From NCBI RefSeq assembly GCF_013141765.1, contig NZ_WHOD01000005.1, positions 1-64,000 of the forward strand: DNA of 64,000 nt, given 5' to 3'. Shown here piece after piece: positions 7,203-15,120 of the stretch. Source of the DNA: Paenibacillus foliorum. GTDB taxonomy: Bacteria; Bacillota; Bacilli; Paenibacillales; NBRC-103111. Below the pieces are notes generated by a model. The model was given only the letters and a program-made list of their open reading frames with translations, ran no database searches and had not been told where the DNA came from. Made by a program: the position numbers and the translations under genes. Positions within the stretch are counted from its first letter, which is position 1. Every line of letters begins with the position of its first letter.

Positions 7203-9275
7203 TTAACTTATCTCCTTTTGCCCACTCCCCCAACTGTCTGCAATTTTATCTAAATCAACGTTACCAACTTGCAAGGCACCAGGTTCGGGTTTTTCAATAA
7301 TAGTTTCATCCTGATTATTGACTGATTTAGAAGGTTTTATTCCTCCGCTATTTTCCTCAGGATTTAGAATCGATATATTCATAGCTTCTGCAAGTCCAGG
7401 AAGTTGTTTGATAGGTACACCTTTAATTGCACTTGCTACAGTCTCATTGGCTGCTGCTTCCCTTCTTTTTCTTCTACGAATCCCTTGATATTCTAATTTG
7501 CATTCTTGTTGAATCTCTTCAATGTTTAATCTGGCCCTGCCTTGTAGCGAAGAATCATAGTCATTATATGCACTACCATCTTTGTTAGTCAGATATGCCA
7601 ACAACTCTGCATGGATCAGGTGATTCTTGTCCATCTTTTTCCGTTCCAGGCCTCCACTTTTAATAAAGGCTTCAATATAACGTTTATTGAATTCGTCTTT
7701 TACATAAATAACCCTTAAATCAGAGCCATAGCGAATCAATACTTCACGACTTCTACCTTCACGTTCCAATCGCTTTCTTAGTTCATTTAATTCATCGCTA
7801 AAAAAGTAATGACCCATAAGTAAAATTCCACGAGGACCGACGGTGCGTGTATCACAGTTTGAAGAGAAGAGTAATTCTAAATACTGACGATTTGCAGGTA
7901 ATTGAGGATGGATCTTCATTTCTTTTAAGCCTTTAGCCCATAAATGCTCTGGAACCCCTTGGATGTTCTGCCCTCTATTAAAATTGTTGGCGACCATGTC
8001 AACAATTGCTATGTGTGCGATATGATACAGTCCTTTAATATCGACCACCGCTTTCGCTGCTGAGTCATATTGTCCTCTTTCAGTAGGATTTGAAAAAAGT
8101 GAACCGACTAATCCTTGAAATGCTTTGTGATTTAGATTTCCTAGTGCTTGTTCAACGGAACCTTTTTGATGACCGGATGCTACTTCGCAATATCTAAGGC
8201 CGATACGAAGAGCCGAACACACCTCTTCTACTTCTTTCGCGTCGTTAACCTTCGCATTATCCAAAAGTATGGATTGTGGGACACCATAAGCCGTCCAATT
8301 CTTCTCAACCCGTGGGTACAACTCTTTAAATCCAGTCTTTGGTAAGATGCAATGTAAAATTAATTGTTTCCAATCACCAGCATCAGGCTCCTTCTTAAAG
8401 ATTATATTTAATCCCATCGGTTCTCCCACTGCCTGATCCATTCCGTACATGAGGACCGGACGAAATAACTCGTCAAGTTCAAAGTCTACGATTAAACAGT
8501 CAATTGGCGTCCAGTCACATTCCATACATTCAAGTGGACGTGTTGCTCTTGTATTTGAATGCACACCATTGTGTTTCAAATCCGCTTGATTTGCCCCCAT
8601 GTGTTCTTTATCGCGCTCATATGTATCTACTGTTTCCTTCCGTATCCTTCGATATGTCGATTCTGAAATAATCTCCAGCTGCTCATGAGCTTCTCTGGTC
8701 AAATTAATATTTTTTATTCCAGCATCCAGCACATCATATTCGTCTTTAATAGTAACGTATTCCGCTTTCCTTCCATATTTAAAAATAATGCGAGACACTT
8801 CAGTCATTACTTCTGTAGAGACTCGATGGTCTTTTGGCCCTCTCGTTTGAGGAATTAAATCAAATTTGTTCTCACGCTTATACCATAGATCTAACCATCT
8901 ATAAATTGACGCGGGAGAGATCGAGCCATTTGGTTTTAATTCCTCTGGATAGTTTTCAGTATAAGCCTTTATCTGTGATGGTCTTATTTTTCGTTCAATA
9001 ATAGGCTCAATCGCCTTATACCGTTTCTCCATAATATCGATTTGAACATCAGTATAATCTTTTGTACTGTATTCAATTACGCCAGAGTCTTGACCTTCGT
9101 GCAGAATAATTAGCCTTTTCTCATTGTAAGCACTCAAGATCTCATTAAGAGACAGTAATTCCTTCGTGTCATGTGTTATATTAAGCAATTCAACATCATC
9201 ATCTCTGTGCCGGAGCACTTCATATATGTTCGTTCCAATTCGAAATTGCGTACCATACTTGAAATCTATGAGCAT
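7203..9275 (-). CDS. tnsB: TnsB-type DDE transposase
   Basis: 690-residue Mu/TnsB-family transposase that binds the element ends and joins 3' ends to target DNA. N-terminal helix-turn-helix segments (about 85-215) precede an RNase-H-like core with probable catalytic D254 (ECDWTPID), D339 (LLDN) and E375 (KGSVEQALG). A C-terminal barrel follows (TVGPRGILLMGHYFF to RVIYVKD, about 490-550). A polar tail probably contacts TnsC. ATG 9275 has GGAGGAGAG upstream and overlaps the tnsA end by 10 bases. All three catalytic residues are present. Confidence 0.93.
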   Translation of the reverse strand: MLIDFKYGTQFRIGTNIYEVLRHRDDDVELLNITHDTKELLSLNEILSAYNEKRLIILHEGQDSGVIEYSTKDYTDVQIDIMEKRYKAIEPIIERKIRPSQIKAYTENYPEELKPNGSISPASIYRWLDLWYKRENKFDLIPQTRGPKDHRVSTEVMTEVSRIIFKYGRKAEYVTIKDEYDVLDAGIKNINLTREAHEQLEIISESTYRRIRKETVDTYERDKEHMGANQADLKHNGVHSNTRATRPLECMECDWTPIDCLIVDFELDELFRPVLMYGMDQAVGEPMGLNIIFKKEPDAGDWKQLILHCILPKTGFKELYPRVEKNWTAYGVPQSILLDNAKVNDAKEVEEVCSALRIGLRYCEVASGHQKGSVEQALGNLNHKAFQGLVGSLFSNPTERGQYDSAAKAVVDIKGLYHIAHIAIVDMVANNFNRGQNIQGVPEHLWAKGLKEMKIHPQLPANRQYLELLFSSNCDTRTVGPRGILLMGHYFFSDELNELRKRLEREGRSREVLIRYGSDLRVIYVKDEFNKRYIEAFIKSGGLERKKMDKNHLIHAELLAYLTNKDGSAYNDYDSSLQGRARLNIEEIQQECKLEYQGIRRRKRREAAANETVASAIKGVPIKQLPGLAEAMNISILNPEENSGGIKPSKSVNNQDETIIEKPEPGALQVGNVDLDKIADSWGSGQKEIS

Positions 9276-9928
9276 GAACTTCTCTCCTCCTCAACTGAAA
9301 TACGTAAAATTGAATCGTCAGATATCTTTACATTAACTATATCTGTTGAAATCTCTTGTAGGTAAATCAATTGATAAACAGCCTTATAGAAGCTCTCTTC
9401 ATCAATTTCTGCACAAGACTCCCTCAATTCAAAAAGATACATTTCTGTTTTTAACTGCAATTGCTCCAAAACATGGTCCATAATATTATCCGTTACTTCT
9501 TGAGTACCTAGATGACGAAGTAATGAAAGGTTGGTTTGCAAATGCCTTGGGTTTATTTCCTCCTCTGTGAATACCTCGTAATGCCACCTCTGAGCTTCGC
9601 AAAACTTTCTACCAACTTCATACTTAATAACATTTGACGGATAGTTCTTAAACCGAAGAGCTTTTACCTCAATAATGAAAACACGGCCATCATTTAGGAT
9701 TATTTTGAAATCCGGAAAATACTTATGCTTCTTACCATTCAATGTATAATGGATACAGACTGGTTGATAAAAAATCTTATCAACTTGCTGATCAAAGTCA
9801 GCTAATCTAATAAAGTTCCTTTCAAGAAAACTTTCCCAATGAATCATATCGCCAGTTTTAAGAAATGGTTCTTTCCCTCGGAAGCCTTTTCTTTTCGGCT
9901 TAATTTTACGAGCTGGTTTGTACGGCAT
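9266..9928 (-). CDS. tnsA: TnsA-type endonuclease
   Basis: 220 residues from ATG 9928, which follows GAGGAG. The 22-codon extension to 9994 lacks a ribosome site. TnsA cuts the 5' strands at the element ends so that transposition is cut-and-paste, not replicative. Restriction-nuclease-like motifs are visible: HWESFLERNF (E32/E36), YFPDFKI (D73) and IIEVKA (E87, K89), with the expected spacing. The C-terminal half is the helical TnsC-interacting domain. It is the first gene of the tnsA-tnsB-tnsC operon. Confidence 0.92.
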   Translation of the reverse strand: MPYKPARKIKPKRKGFRGKEPFLKTGDMIHWESFLERNFIRLADFDQQVDKIFYQPVCIHYTLNGKKHKYFPDFKIILNDGRVFIIEVKALRFKNYPSNVIKYEVGRKFCEAQRWHYEVFTEEEINPRHLQTNLSLLRHLGTQEVTDNIMDHVLEQLQLKTEMYLFELRESCAEIDEESFYKAVYQLIYLQEISTDIVNVKISDDSILRISVEEERSSCS

Positions 9929-10282
9929 ACGCTTATCTCCTCTGTTAGTTTCATAATTTATGATAAAAGTATTAACATTTTTGAAGATAAACAAACATAT
10001 TTCTCAGTCTTCAGCTGGATCTCTTTATAGTTCAAGACTATATGATCTAATTTCCAACTCATAAAAGATATTACTATGACTTCCCTTCAATTTTATTGTC
10101 AAAGATAGGTCAAAGTATTTATTCAATAATTAGCTAAGCCCCAACATTCGAACTAGCTCTTTCACAGGTAATAAAAACGAAAAACAGTAAAAGGGTCCAT
10201 TACTTTAAAGTCATTAGTTAAGGAGCTGGGTAAAAATCAAGAAAGAGAACAGGTTTTCGAAAAAGGATTGCACATAAAAAAC

Positions 10283-10313
10283 AAACGGCACAGTGCTTTA
10301 TCTCATGCCGTTT
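10283..10313 (-). terminator. Terminator downstream of TniQ 2
   Basis: Arms AAACGGCA (10283-10290) and TGCCGTTT (10306-10313) pair perfectly and are followed on the minus strand by GTTTTTTA. It ends the tniQ 2 transcript and separates it from tnsA. The 465 bp between tniQ 2 and tnsA contain no other gene that I can see. Confidence 0.75.
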
Positions 10314-10393
10314 CGGATTCCATTTTTATTTCCGTTCTTGTCTTTGAGCTTAACTTAATGACAATTCCTTTACCCCGGGCCCTTTTCATTAAT

Positions 10394-12268
10394 TCAGATG
10401 ATACTTAAATTATTTATTAATTCCAAAACCTCAACTCTTTTAAACACATAGGTTCTTTCTTCGTTTTTCTTTCCACCTGTAACTGGAACTATTCCTTTCT
10501 TTATCAAAAAAGAAGCAGAGATTTTTTCTTTTAACCTTATACTGAGATCCTTTAATTGTGTGACTGTTATGTAACTTTCATTAAATTGAAGCACCTCATC
10601 TGGGAAAAATAATTTACCATAAATTTTATCCCTCTCAGCACATTTCAAGATACCTAGCAATACCCAGAAATCAATAGTGGTCGTTTTAACTTTAAGAATC
10701 CTAGCTACATCTGCTGTTGAATGTAACTCCCCTATGGATTTCTTAACTTGATTATTAATAAACTCGCTTACCTCATTCCGATCAAATAGAAGCGACTTTA
10801 TTCCTCTCCTTGTACTTTTACCCCTTGGGATAATTTCTCTACTCAAAATAAATTTCACTACGTCACCATCAGTAACCCCAAAAATTGATGGAATTGCTTT
10901 GTCGAATGTCACCAAATTTACATCTTCTTTAACCACTATTGAATTTTCTAAATTAATTAATAGTTGATCTAACATCTCCTTCTTTATCAGGTTTTTATGT
11001 ACATCATTTGAGAACGTGATTACTTCCTTACTCAATAAATCAGTGATGCACTTATATCCGACATTAAGGTAATCCTGAGCTTCTTGTTTTGTTAAATACT
11101 TCGTTCTTTTTTTCTCGAGATATTGATCAGCACTATTTTTTGTAACGTGAATCCATGTTTCTCCATCATATTCAACAATCATCCCATCAACTTCGCAAGC
11201 TTTGATTAAATTAATCAATGTCCTTCTTGTGACGCCTAAATACTTCAAAGCATCTTGACCAGTTAAAATCAATGTCTCAAATTGATTAACGATTCTGGAG
11301 AAATTTGGGCTAGCACAAAAAGAGCTTTTATTAATGAGGAGGTAGTTTGTGAACTCCTTTGCCAAAAATAAAAAACTGTTTTTTCGATCTCTTTTCAACT
11401 GAATATAAAAATTCCCAAAACTACTAAGAATCCTTTCAACATTATCTTCGTTAGATTTCGTTCTTATTTCATTTAAGAACTGGTGAAAACCCATCGGCCA
11501 ATTTAAAAAAATATTCATAACGTGTGTTTGGATACTCGCAATTTCATTAATTGAGGCTTTCAATCTCGTGAATTGTGATCTAAATCGTAATTCTCCGATA
11601 AATGAAGCTAATAAGAAAAATGTATCATCGAATTCGCTTAGTTCTGCATCAATAAAGAAGTTATTTAACTCTATTGGTCTTTTCGTAAGAAGTCCCACTT
11701 TCTGGTACACCAAGGTGGAGAGCATTACACACTCACTAGAAGCAATATTTGATTCTGCTAACTTATGAGCGAAGCCACAATTACACTTTAGAATGTTTGC
11801 ACTTTTCCATGTAATTGATTTACCACAATTAAAGCATTTATCGATTAATAAACAACCATGATAGGGGCATGCCGAAACATTAATATGGTGCCAAATTTTA
11901 CGATAATACTCTTCCTTCCTTAAACACTGAGGACATACTTTTGCTTTTAAAGTGGAAATTGATGATATATATGCTTTTGCATCGAAAAATTGATAATATC
12001 CGTCCGATGAATCAAGATTTAATAGCATCATTTTTTTCATATCATTTTTATTAATCCGGAGTAGTGTCGCAATGCAGTTCAAGTCGTTTTGCGATAATTC
12101 TCTAGCGTCCAAATTGTAATTTACAGGCCTCAAAGTCTTTAATTTCTTATTTAGTTCAAGATCAGAATATAGGTAGTTAAGAGGATATACATCTTGGACT
12201 GCTCTAATAAGAAATCCACTTAAACTTTCGTCAGCGTACATCCTTGGGCTATGTAGTAGCTTTTTCAA
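10394..12268 (-). CDS. TniQ/TnsD-type target selector 2
   Basis: 624-residue TniQ-family protein, larger than the first and clearly divergent from it. The zinc module is C112-x2-C115, H127/H128, C134-x2-H137, C145-x2-C148, plus an extra C162-x-C164 pair (KCNCG). A TniQ-like start (YADESLSGFLIRA) precedes it. The C-terminal half holds several short helix-turn-helix-like stretches (TGQDALKYLGVTRRTLINLI, LTKQEAQDYLNVGYKCITDL, TADVARILKVKTTTIDFWVL), suggesting a long tandem DNA reader. It forms its own transcription unit upstream of tnsA. Two selectors imply two target classes. Confidence 0.87.
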   Translation of the reverse strand: MKKLLHSPRMYADESLSGFLIRAVQDVYPLNYLYSDLELNKKLKTLRPVNYNLDARELSQNDLNCIATLLRINKNDMKKMMLLNLDSSDGYYQFFDAKAYISSISTLKAKVCPQCLRKEEYYRKIWHHINVSACPYHGCLLIDKCFNCGKSITWKSANILKCNCGFAHKLAESNIASSECVMLSTLVYQKVGLLTKRPIELNNFFIDAELSEFDDTFFLLASFIGELRFRSQFTRLKASINEIASIQTHVMNIFLNWPMGFHQFLNEIRTKSNEDNVERILSSFGNFYIQLKRDRKNSFLFLAKEFTNYLLINKSSFCASPNFSRIVNQFETLILTGQDALKYLGVTRRTLINLIKACEVDGMIVEYDGETWIHVTKNSADQYLEKKRTKYLTKQEAQDYLNVGYKCITDLLSKEVITFSNDVHKNLIKKEMLDQLLINLENSIVVKEDVNLVTFDKAIPSIFGVTDGDVVKFILSREIIPRGKSTRRGIKSLLFDRNEVSEFINNQVKKSIGELHSTADVARILKVKTTTIDFWVLLGILKCAERDKIYGKLFFPDEVLQFNESYITVTQLKDLSIRLKEKISASFLIKKGIVPVTGGKKNEERTYVFKRVEVLELINNLSII

Positions 12269-12388
12269 GACATGATGTGCTCCTTCTCATCATTTATGAA
12301 TTCTATTCCAATAGACATTTCCAAAATAACATGATTTTATACAGCTAAAAATAACATTCAGTAATATCCCAAAAAAATAAATGCCCTC

Positions 12389-12586
12389 CTATAGTAAGCA
12401 CCATAGGACGGCATCTTTGTAAAATTGTTCAATTCGTTGTATGTTGGTTGATTTATTAAAATCTGAAACAAAATTTCGTCGATGACGCCTATCCTGTTGG
12501 CCCCTTGACAGGCAAAAATACGCTTCAATATCATCGGCAGTCAGTCTTGGGCACAAATTAATGTATATCGATGCATAAATATGCAT
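12389..12586 (-). CDS. Possible small ORF at the element right side
   Basis: A 65-codon minus-strand frame (CPRLTADDIEAYFCLSRGQQ, later STNIQRIEQF) of no recognised family. A terminator-like hairpin (12381-12392 with 12403-12414, one mismatch, then a minus-strand T run) overlaps its last codons. ATGCATA-AA-TATGCAT, a perfect inverted repeat at 12571-12586, covers its start codon. No convincing ribosome site is present, so coding is doubtful. The hairpin and operator-like repeat are the firmer observations. Confidence 0.3.
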   Translation of the reverse strand: MHIYASIYINLCPRLTADDIEAYFCLSRGQQDRRHRRNFVSDFNKSTNIQRIEQFYKDAVLWCLL

Positions 12587-12716
12587 TTATCATTAATTAT
12601 GGAGTTTTTTTCTCACTAATTCGAAAAATTTTCTCAATATTTATGACACCACACATTTATAGTGAACTTTTTATTTATATTTATCATATCATATTCTCAA
12701 TAAAGAACAATAGGTT

Positions 12717-12785
12717 TTAATACATAGCCTGCCGCGCTTTGACGACATCCTTCGGTGAATATGGGGTTACTTTTGACAAGAACAT
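12717..12785 (-). pseudogene. 22-codon gene start cut at the transposon border
   Basis: ATG 12785 opens a frame that reads protein-like (MFLSKVTPYSPKDVVKARQA) and stops at 12717, exactly where the candidate right inverted repeat of the Tn7-like element begins. This fits a gene interrupted by the insertion. The matching remainder was not found beyond the left end. Confidence 0.3.
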
Positions 12786-12855
12786 ATATGTAAACAAACA
12801 TTACAAATTAAGTGCCCCAGTATATTTTCTTTTCTCTTTTCGGTTGGTACTGTCA

Positions 12856-13077
12856 CTAAAGTGCCGAACATCTCACATTACAGATAAGTAACATCAAATA
12901 ATTCAAATTGGTTGTTTGTAATAGACGTAAATCGAATAAATCCGCTTTATTGTATAACCAATTTGAAATATGTGAGTGCCATTCAACATCTGATTCATCT
13001 ACTCTTACAGCAAAGTAATTGTCGCCTTTATCAATAAATTCAATGTCATTTAAGCCTGAACTTTTAAAATTTTTCCT
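12856..13077 (-). pseudogene. Truncated unknown protein fragment
   Basis: A minus-strand frame of 73 codons without a start (SSGLNDIEFIDKGDNYFAVR, then VDESDVEWHSHISNWLYN) ends at a stop at 12856. Its codon pattern looks coding, but it has lost its 5' end at a stop near 13078. The family is not recognised. An inverted repeat (12901-12913 with 12956-12968) lies inside it. Confidence 0.35.
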
Positions 13078-13084
13078 TCACAAG

Positions 13085-13228
13085 GAAAATAAAGTTGTAG
13101 ACTGCACTCGTTGATTTAATTTGTTTTTAGAGATGGAGTATCGTCAGCTTTTAAAAATTAAGTATTAGACTGAACCCCACAATAACTAAAGGCAGTCTGC
13201 AGACTTGGAAAATAAAGTCGTAGACTGC
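13085..13228 (+). repeat. Three direct repeats resembling TnsB sites
   Basis: GAAAATAAAGTTGTAGACTGC (13085) and GAAAATAAAGTCGTAGACTGC (13208) differ at one base. A weaker copy sits at 13153 (AAAATTAAGTATTAGACTG). All point the same way. They resemble the AATAAAGTC-TTAAACTG sites of classical Tn7. Their orientation is wrong for the right end of the element lying to the left, and the 13208 copy is also one arm of a hairpin, so their meaning is open. Confidence 0.45.
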
Positions 13229-13259
13229 CTCTTCTTATTAAGCTATAGTTTCCCGTTAG
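13191..13259 (-). repeat. Dispersed hairpin unit / terminator
   Basis: A hairpin GGCAGTCTGCAGACTT ... AAGTCGTAGACTGCC (13191-13229) is followed by CTATAGTTTCCCGTTAG ending at 13259. Read on the minus strand it follows the 3' end of the DUF4259 gene and ends in a short T tract, so it probably acts as its terminator. It belongs to the repeat family also seen at 59319 and 62701. Confidence 0.55.
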
Positions 13260-13303
13260 CAGAATAAACAGACCGGGGATTTTTACCATATTAAGTAATT
13301 TTC

Positions 13304-13698
13304 TTAATTAATTATCCTACTTTGCAATTCCTTTATTATAGTAACCCAGTTCCCGTATTCCTCTGTTTCCTCCCATAATTCTTTAAGTTCCGATTCCGCA
13401 ATTATCTTTTCTAAAGCTTTGTGGGATTTCTCTAATAGTTTGTTCCTTGTCCTTTATGTTGTAATATCCACTCTTGAAGTTCATCTTCATATATTTCTTT
13501 CCCTGGTCTATTTTGTAACGCTGCCAGTATTTCTACTGCTCCTAAGGCAATACATGCTACATCTGCATCTAAGTAATTGTCTTCTAAAACCATTTCAATA
13601 GATTCCGAAAGTAAATTAATGTCTTGAGTTTCTACAAGTTCAATTATCCAATCTTGTACTGTATCATTTTCGAAATTTCCAATTCCCCATGCTCCCAT
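13304..13698 (-). pseudogene. DUF4259-family protein, frameshifted
   Basis: The frame from ATG 13698 starts MGAWGIGNFENDTVQDWIIE, the signature of the small DUF4259 family of unknown function, and stops after 88 codons. About 45 further codons continue in another frame (KLLEKSHKALEKIIAESELK, then ELWEETEEYGNW) to a stop at 13304, giving the usual length of about 130. A single frameshift near 13440 therefore breaks the gene, unless it is a sequencing error. A 28-base stretch of this gene (13600-13627) recurs exactly at 43150-43177. Confidence 0.75.
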
Positions 13699-13778
13699 GT
13701 ATGAATAACCTCACAATCTCTTTTAATGGTTTGATATAACTTGACTCGTATTTTATGTATTCGATAAATCATGAAAGT

Positions 13779-13864
13779 ATCCTGCCCGTTCGTACAACAA
13801 AGGCTGCCGATCCATGCCGGATGCCCCCGTCCTGGTTTCTTATTGAACAAACGTGTTCCGTTAG
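13779..13864. repeat. Complete dispersed hairpin unit
   Basis: It reads left box TATCCTGCCCGTTCG, then ACAACAAAGGCTGCCGATC with a GC-rich imperfect hairpin, then right box TTGAACAAACGTGTTCCGTTAG split over 13843-13864. Together with 45951, 59319 and 62701 it defines the consensus: two CCGTTAG-type boxes in the same orientation around a hairpin. It lies just past the 3' end of the Nudix gene. Confidence 0.6.
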
Positions 13865-13898
13865 TGCAAAGATTTTTAAAACACGAGCCCTGGTACAA

Positions 13899-14387
13899 CT
13901 AAACACGCCTTTGAAGCTTGACATTACATTCTGACGTTGTCGCAGTGACGTACTCCATATAATTCACAGAGCCGTTAAAGTTCAAATAAGCTTCATAACG
14001 CATGCGGATTGCGGGTAAAGTAATCAAATCCAGAACATTTTCCTTTGGAACCCACCTACACTCGCTCGTTTCATCAGAAGTAGCTAACTCTCCACCCACA
14101 GCTTTGCACACGAAATCAAACATGACCTTCGTAGGAACATCAGTCACACCGTCATACCACTTATGGATCGTTGTATTCGAAACAACACTAATTAAATGGC
14201 TAACAGTGGCGTCTATTCCACTTTCCTCTTTGATTTCACGAATCACGCCATCAATCAGATTTTCTCCAACTTCAGTTATCCCACCAGGATACACCCAACC
14301 ATCGTCATGGGCTTTTACTAATAGGATATTTCCATTTCCATCTTCTACAATTCCGCCTGCCGATACAATATGTGTCGGAAACGCCAT
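13899..14387 (-). CDS. Nudix hydrolase
   Basis: 162-residue Nudix-family hydrolase, cytosolic, cleaving a nucleoside diphosphate linked to another moiety. The exact substrate cannot be read from sequence. The Nudix box is complete: GGITEVGENLIDGVIREIKE then ESGI, matching GX5EX7REUXEEXGU, which binds Mg2+. It is preceded by the usual strand ILLVKAHDDGWVYPGG. ATG 14387 has AGGAGG-like sequence (+ strand CCTCCT at 14395) upstream. The gene is intact, in contrast to most of its neighbours, and is followed by a hairpin unit at 13779. Confidence 0.9.
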   Translation of the reverse strand: MAFPTHIVSAGGIVEDGNGNILLVKAHDDGWVYPGGITEVGENLIDGVIREIKEESGIDATVSHLISVVSNTTIHKWYDGVTDVPTKVMFDFVCKAVGGELATSDETSECRWVPKENVLDLITLPAIRMRYEAYLNFNGSVNYMEYVTATTSECNVKLQRRV

Positions 14388-14495
14388 TTCACGACCTCCT
14401 AATACGGTAAAGTTGTATATTTATTCCACATAGTTACTTTACTTTCCTGCTTTCGTGAACTTATATGCTTGAAGGTACTCACGAAACGATTAAAC

Positions 14496-14511
14496 TATCC
14501 TGCCCGTTCGT
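14496..14511 (+). repeat. Left half of a hairpin unit
   Basis: TATCCTGCCCGTTCGT matches the left box of the unit at 13779 exactly. The hairpin and right box that should follow are replaced by the IS110 remnant, so the unit was probably interrupted. Confidence 0.45.
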
Positions 14512-14539
14512 ATTATGAGGTCATCAGTTCTTTCTGGTA

Positions 14540-14751
14540 GACCTCTTTTCGTGTGGTCGTAAGAAAGCGGTAGCCGAGGATCGAACGATTCTGCCCGTGG
14601 GACTTGGATCCCGAGAGCTATTCAGTTCATCCCCCCTACTTGTTAAACCATGATTAGGCTGGTTGGGACAAAGATCCCGAATCACATGCGATGCTGTAGA
14701 CGACAAGAAGGTTTAGGGGTTGCCGGTGAAAATAAGGTAAGGAGTGGTTTA
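14540..14751 (+). ncRNA. Candidate IS110 bridge-RNA region
   Basis: IS110-group elements encode a structured bridge RNA between the left end and the recombinase start. The 210 bases upstream of the IS110 start here occupy exactly that position. They are GC-richer than their surroundings and have no credible ORF. Several short complementary segments are visible (for example GGATC at 14579 and GATCC at 14606). Assignment is by position and family knowledge; no structure was computed. Confidence 0.4.
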
Positions 14752-14866
14752 ATGAATCCTGTTATTGGTTTGGATGTATCTAAAGGAGAAAGTCATGCAC
14801 AAGCTTTTTCAAATCGAGGAATACCATTCGGAAAGACATTCCGATTTGAGCACAATCTGGAGGGAT
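14752..14866 (+). pseudogene. IS110-family transposase, N-terminal fragment
   Basis: ATG 14752, behind GTAAGGAG, begins MNPVIGLDVSKGESHAQAF, the RuvC-like first motif (catalytic Asp in GLDVSK) of IS110 recombinases. KTFRFEHNLEGL follows and then similarity stops. About 38 of roughly 400 residues remain, so it is dead. Confidence 0.75.
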
Positions 14867-15018
14867 TAGCTCCTACTCGCTGTGCTATGTCCCTGTAGGA
14901 CTCTCTCCCAGTTAAATAAGCTTGTACTGCCAAGTATTTCTCGTCTGAACTAAATCTGCCCATAAAAAAACTGCACCTCCAATTGTTAGATTGTGTCTAA
15001 CAATTGGGGTGCAGTTCA
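14867..15018 (-). mobile_element. IS3-family (IS150-like) left-end remnant
   Basis: On the minus strand the piece starts at 15018 with TGAACTGCACCCCAATTG, a terminal repeat of IS150-like elements. An inverted repeat follows (14971-14991 with 14996-15016, one mismatch) just upstream of ATG 14963. The frame MGRFSSDEKYLAVQAYLTGR, then ESYRDIAQRVGANP, is the helix-turn-helix start of OrfA. It ends at the junction with the IS110 fragment. Confidence 0.72.
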
Positions 15019-15120
15019 TTTGGTTTTGAGCCCAAAGTTTCATACAAAATTCTGTCCAAAATCCTGTTTAAAATCCTGTGAAAAACCTTATTCAATGATT
15101 TACTTTGTGCTCCAGCAAAC

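Larger units (their letters stand above)
2557..12717 (-). mobile_element. Tn7-like transposon (tnsABC plus two tniQ)
   Basis: A contiguous AT-rich block encodes the TnsA nuclease, TnsB transposase, TnsC ATPase and two large TniQ/TnsD-type target selectors, the hallmark set of Tn7-like elements. Candidate ends come from an inverted repeat: AAACCTATTTGTTCTTAAT at 2557-2575 against AAACCTATTGTTCTTTAT read leftward from 12717. They differ by one inserted T and one substitution. There is no obvious 5-bp target duplication and the ends do not start with TGT, so the borders are tentative while the element itself is not. Confidence 0.6.
14512..14866 (+). mobile_element. IS110-family left-end remnant
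   Basis: The transposase 5' end with its long upstream non-coding region survives and the remainder of the element is gone. The left limit is approximate. The right junction with an oppositely oriented IS3-family fragment falls near 14866. Confidence 0.6.

Noticed and set aside
13644..13898. 84-codon ORF after the Nudix gene
   Set aside because: It is composed of a repeat unit plus the reverse frame of the DUF4259 start; no coding character.
14524..14706. 60-codon minus-strand ORF
   Set aside because: It lies across the IS110 upstream non-coding region, is Arg/Ser-rich with no ribosome site, and is best seen as a shadow of a structured RNA region.
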